In this document: positions 62,607 through 64,000 of the stretch, one piece after another
How the letters are laid out: each line of letters opens with the position of its first letter
How positions within the stretch are numbered: the first letter of the stretch is position 1
Assembly (NCBI GenBank): GCA_030678995.1
Contig: JAUXTQ010000027.1
Span: 59,750 to 123,749, forward strand
Source: Caulobacter sp.
GTDB lineage: Bacteria > Pseudomonadota > Alphaproteobacteria > Caulobacterales > Caulobacteraceae
DNA length: 64,000 nucleotides
Direction of reading: 5' to 3'
Notes under the pieces: model-generated
Told to the model about the DNA's origin: nothing
The model's input: the letters and a program-made list of their open reading frames with translations, nothing else
Database searches by the model: none
Translations under genes and position numbers: made by a program

Positions 62607-62908
62607 ATACCTGCGGCGCCCTCGCCACACCCCTGAACTACGCTGGTGCAACCGCTGGAATATCTCTGGAAGGTGGCGTATGGTCGCAACGCGCGAGAGT
62701 ATCGTGCACGGTCGTCGGGCATACTGCATGGAACGCCAACGCGTTTCGGGCGTTGCTGGGTCGGTCGGAAGGTCTAGGCGTCGTCGGATTGTCCGGATTT
62801 CCTGAATGGGGGTCCGGATAGTTGCATCGTCGCTAAAACTGCGGCCAAATTCCTAAAGGCCGGCGCTGGATTCCCGGTGCGCGGCGAAATTTGAGCGAGG
62901 GGCTCGTT
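62607..62908. other. Intergenic region before the OmpA-family gene
   Basis: 302 bp without a convincing gene. It should hold the promoter of the OmpA gene and any nadE terminator, but no clear hairpin with a T-run was seen. GAGGGG 6 nt before the GTG at 62909 is the ribosome binding site. Two short frames at 62530-62821 overlap the nadE end and do not look coding. Confidence 0.5.
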
Positions 62909-64000
62909 GTGAAAAGAAAAGCACTCATGCTGGGCACTGTGCTCGGCGCTCTGGCGCTGGCGCCTCAGGCGTTCGCCGAGCCAAACAGCGGTTGGTACTC
63001 GGCCTTCGACCTCGGCTACCACTGGGCCGATAACATGGAGATGCGGTCCACAGGGCTCGCCAGCGACGGCGACCCCTACAACTTCGAGTTCGAGATCGAA
63101 GACGACTTCGTCGGGTTCGCTCGCCTGGGTTACCGGATCAATCCGAACTGGCGTGTGGAACTCGAAGGCGGCGCCCGTGCGGGCGATGTCGGCGACGTCT
63201 ATGGCGATCCGACCCGGCCGACCCCGAACGCGCTCTGCGAAATCGGCTCCTTCCCGCCGTGCTCGCCGCCCCAGGGCTCGATCAAGTCCTATTCGCTCAT
63301 GGCGAACGTCATCTATGACTTCATGCCCGACTCTTCGTTCAATCCCTTCATCGGCGTCGGCGTCGGTGTGAACAAGGTGGACATGTCTGTCGGCGGCCAG
63401 GGCAACCAGGTGCTGCCGGTCAGCCGGTTGGGCATCGATCAGGACGACACCTCGTTCGCCTGGCAGGCTCTGGCGGGCTTCTCGTTCGTGGCCACCGATC
63501 GCCTGAACATCGATGCGACCTACCGCTTCCTGCAAGGCTCGGATGTTCACTTCGACAGCACGGGCCTGGGCACGTTCGCGGCCTTCGCGCCCGGGGAGTT
63601 CAGCGGTGAGTATGTCGATCAGTCGGTGACGATCGGCGTTCGCTACGCCTTCGGTGCGTTCGACGCTCCGCCGCCGCCGCCTCCCCCGCCGCCTCCGCCT
63701 CCGCCCCCCCCGCCGCCTCCCCCGCCGCCGCCGCCTCCGCCGCCGCCGCAGTACGAGGCCCGGGAATTCATCGTCTACTTCCCGTTCGATCAGTACATCC
63801 TGACGCCGGAAGCCCAGACGGTGGTGTCTGAAGCGGCTCAATACGCCAACGCCGGCGGTGCGACCCGCATCGTGGTTATCGGCCACACCGACTCCTCCGG
63901 TTCGCCGCAGTACAACGTCCGCCTGTCGGAACGTCGTGCCAAGGCGGTCGCCGATGCGCTGGTTGGTCTCGGTGTTCCGGCCTCGACCCTGGCGGTCGAC
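62909..64000 (+). CDS. OmpA-family outer-membrane protein, 3' end outside the window
   Basis: The first 364 residues, no stop before the right edge. Start GTG (V-K-R-K-A-L) with GAGGGG 6 nt upstream; signal peptide cleavage after AFA, residue 23. Residues 24 to about 250 form an eight-strand OmpA-like barrel (GWYSAFDLGYHWADNM ... VTIGVRYAFG). A run of 27 prolines joins it to the OmpA_C peptidoglycan-binding domain (FIVYFPFDQYILTPEA, VIGHTDSSGSPQYNVRLSER, RAKAVADALVGLGV). It anchors the outer membrane to peptidoglycan and is usually highly expressed. Confidence 0.93.
   Translation, partial: MKRKALMLGTVLGALALAPQAFAEPNSGWYSAFDLGYHWADNMEMRSTGLASDGDPYNFEFEIEDDFVGFARLGYRINPNWRVELEGGARAGDVGDVYGDPTRPTPNALCEIGSFPPCSPPQGSIKSYSLMANVIYDFMPDSSFNPFIGVGVGVNKVDMSVGGQGNQVLPVSRLGIDQDDTSFAWQALAGFSFVATDRLNIDATYRFLQGSDVHFDSTGLGTFAAFAPGEFSGEYVDQSVTIGVRYAFGAFDAPPPPPPPPPPPPPPPPPPPPPPPPPPPQYEAREFIVYFPFDQYILTPEAQTVVSEAAQYANAGGATRIVVIGHTDSSGSPQYNVRLSERRAKAVADALVGLGVPASTLAVD
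63668..63748 (+). repeat. Poly-proline linker repeat, 27 codons
   Basis: Eighty-one bases of CCG/CCT/CCC codons, all Pro, between barrel and peptidoglycan-binding domain of the OmpA-family protein. Length differences between strains are to be expected from slipped-strand changes in multiples of three. Confidence 0.9.

Noticed and set aside
62603..62821. Short plus-strand frames after nadE
   Set aside because: They overlap the nadE end or lack a ribosome site and show no coding pattern.

Overview
The window is GC-rich DNA from an alphaproteobacterium. The gene set suggests the Caulobacterales (Caulobacter/Phenylobacterium/Brevundimonas type), but that placement is inferred and rests on no marker gene. 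Almost the whole window is one large surface-polysaccharide locus of the Wzx/Wzy type. At the edges lie a giant autotransporter adhesin (3777-11714), NAD+ synthetase (60546-62606) and the 5' part of an OmpA-family porin (from 62909). No rRNA, tRNA or CRISPR array was seen.

Layout. (1) 1-3656: end of an acyltransferase, then UDP-glucuronate 4-epimerase, a nucleotide-sugar 6-dehydrogenase and two small unknown genes. (2) 3777-11714: 2645-residue autotransporter with its own terminator. (3) 12106-36258: one FkbM methyltransferase on the plus strand, then about 23 kb of minus-strand genes, many coupled by 1-4 bp stop/start overlaps (TGATG, ATGA, GTGA, TTGA). They encode glycosyltransferases, FkbM and other methyltransferases, a WcaF-like acetyltransferase, a CapK-like adenylate-forming enzyme, a polymerase-like membrane protein, a glycosyltransferase-methyltransferase fusion, a sulfotransferase, an aldo/keto reductase plus GMC oxidoreductase pair, WecB, a Wzx flippase and GalE. 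(4) 36544-36990: an isolated small exported protein with a clear terminator. (5) 37248-43217: UDP-xylose synthase, a GDP-mannose 3,5-epimerase-like enzyme, a glycosyltransferase, a methyltransferase and an unusual toroid-methyltransferase fusion. (6) 43515-46282: a fourth FkbM gene and two insertion sequences stacked in the CTAG that forms its stop codon. (7) 46279-51950: export operon of polymerase/ligase, an unknown exported protein, a Wzc-type tyrosine kinase and a Wza-type lipoprotein. (8) 52227-60376: initiating phosphoglycosyltransferase with a possible leader ORF, acyltransferase-SGNH protein, second Wzx, Stf0 sulfotransferase, glycosyltransferase and ManC.

How the genes fit together (inference from families). 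Sugar nucleotides expected here are UDP-GalA, UDP-HexNAc uronate, UDP-Gal, UDP-Xyl, GDP-Man and possibly GDP-L-Gal. A WecA-type enzyme starts the lipid-linked unit, about ten glycosyltransferases extend it, and nine methyltransferase domains, two sulfotransferases and several acyltransferases could decorate it. Wzx flips it, Wzy polymerises it, and Wzc/Wza control length and export. The product is therefore likely an acidic, O-methylated and sulfated heteropolysaccharide.

Starts were revised for several genes where the longest reading frame runs back into the upstream gene. Reasons are given in each entry.
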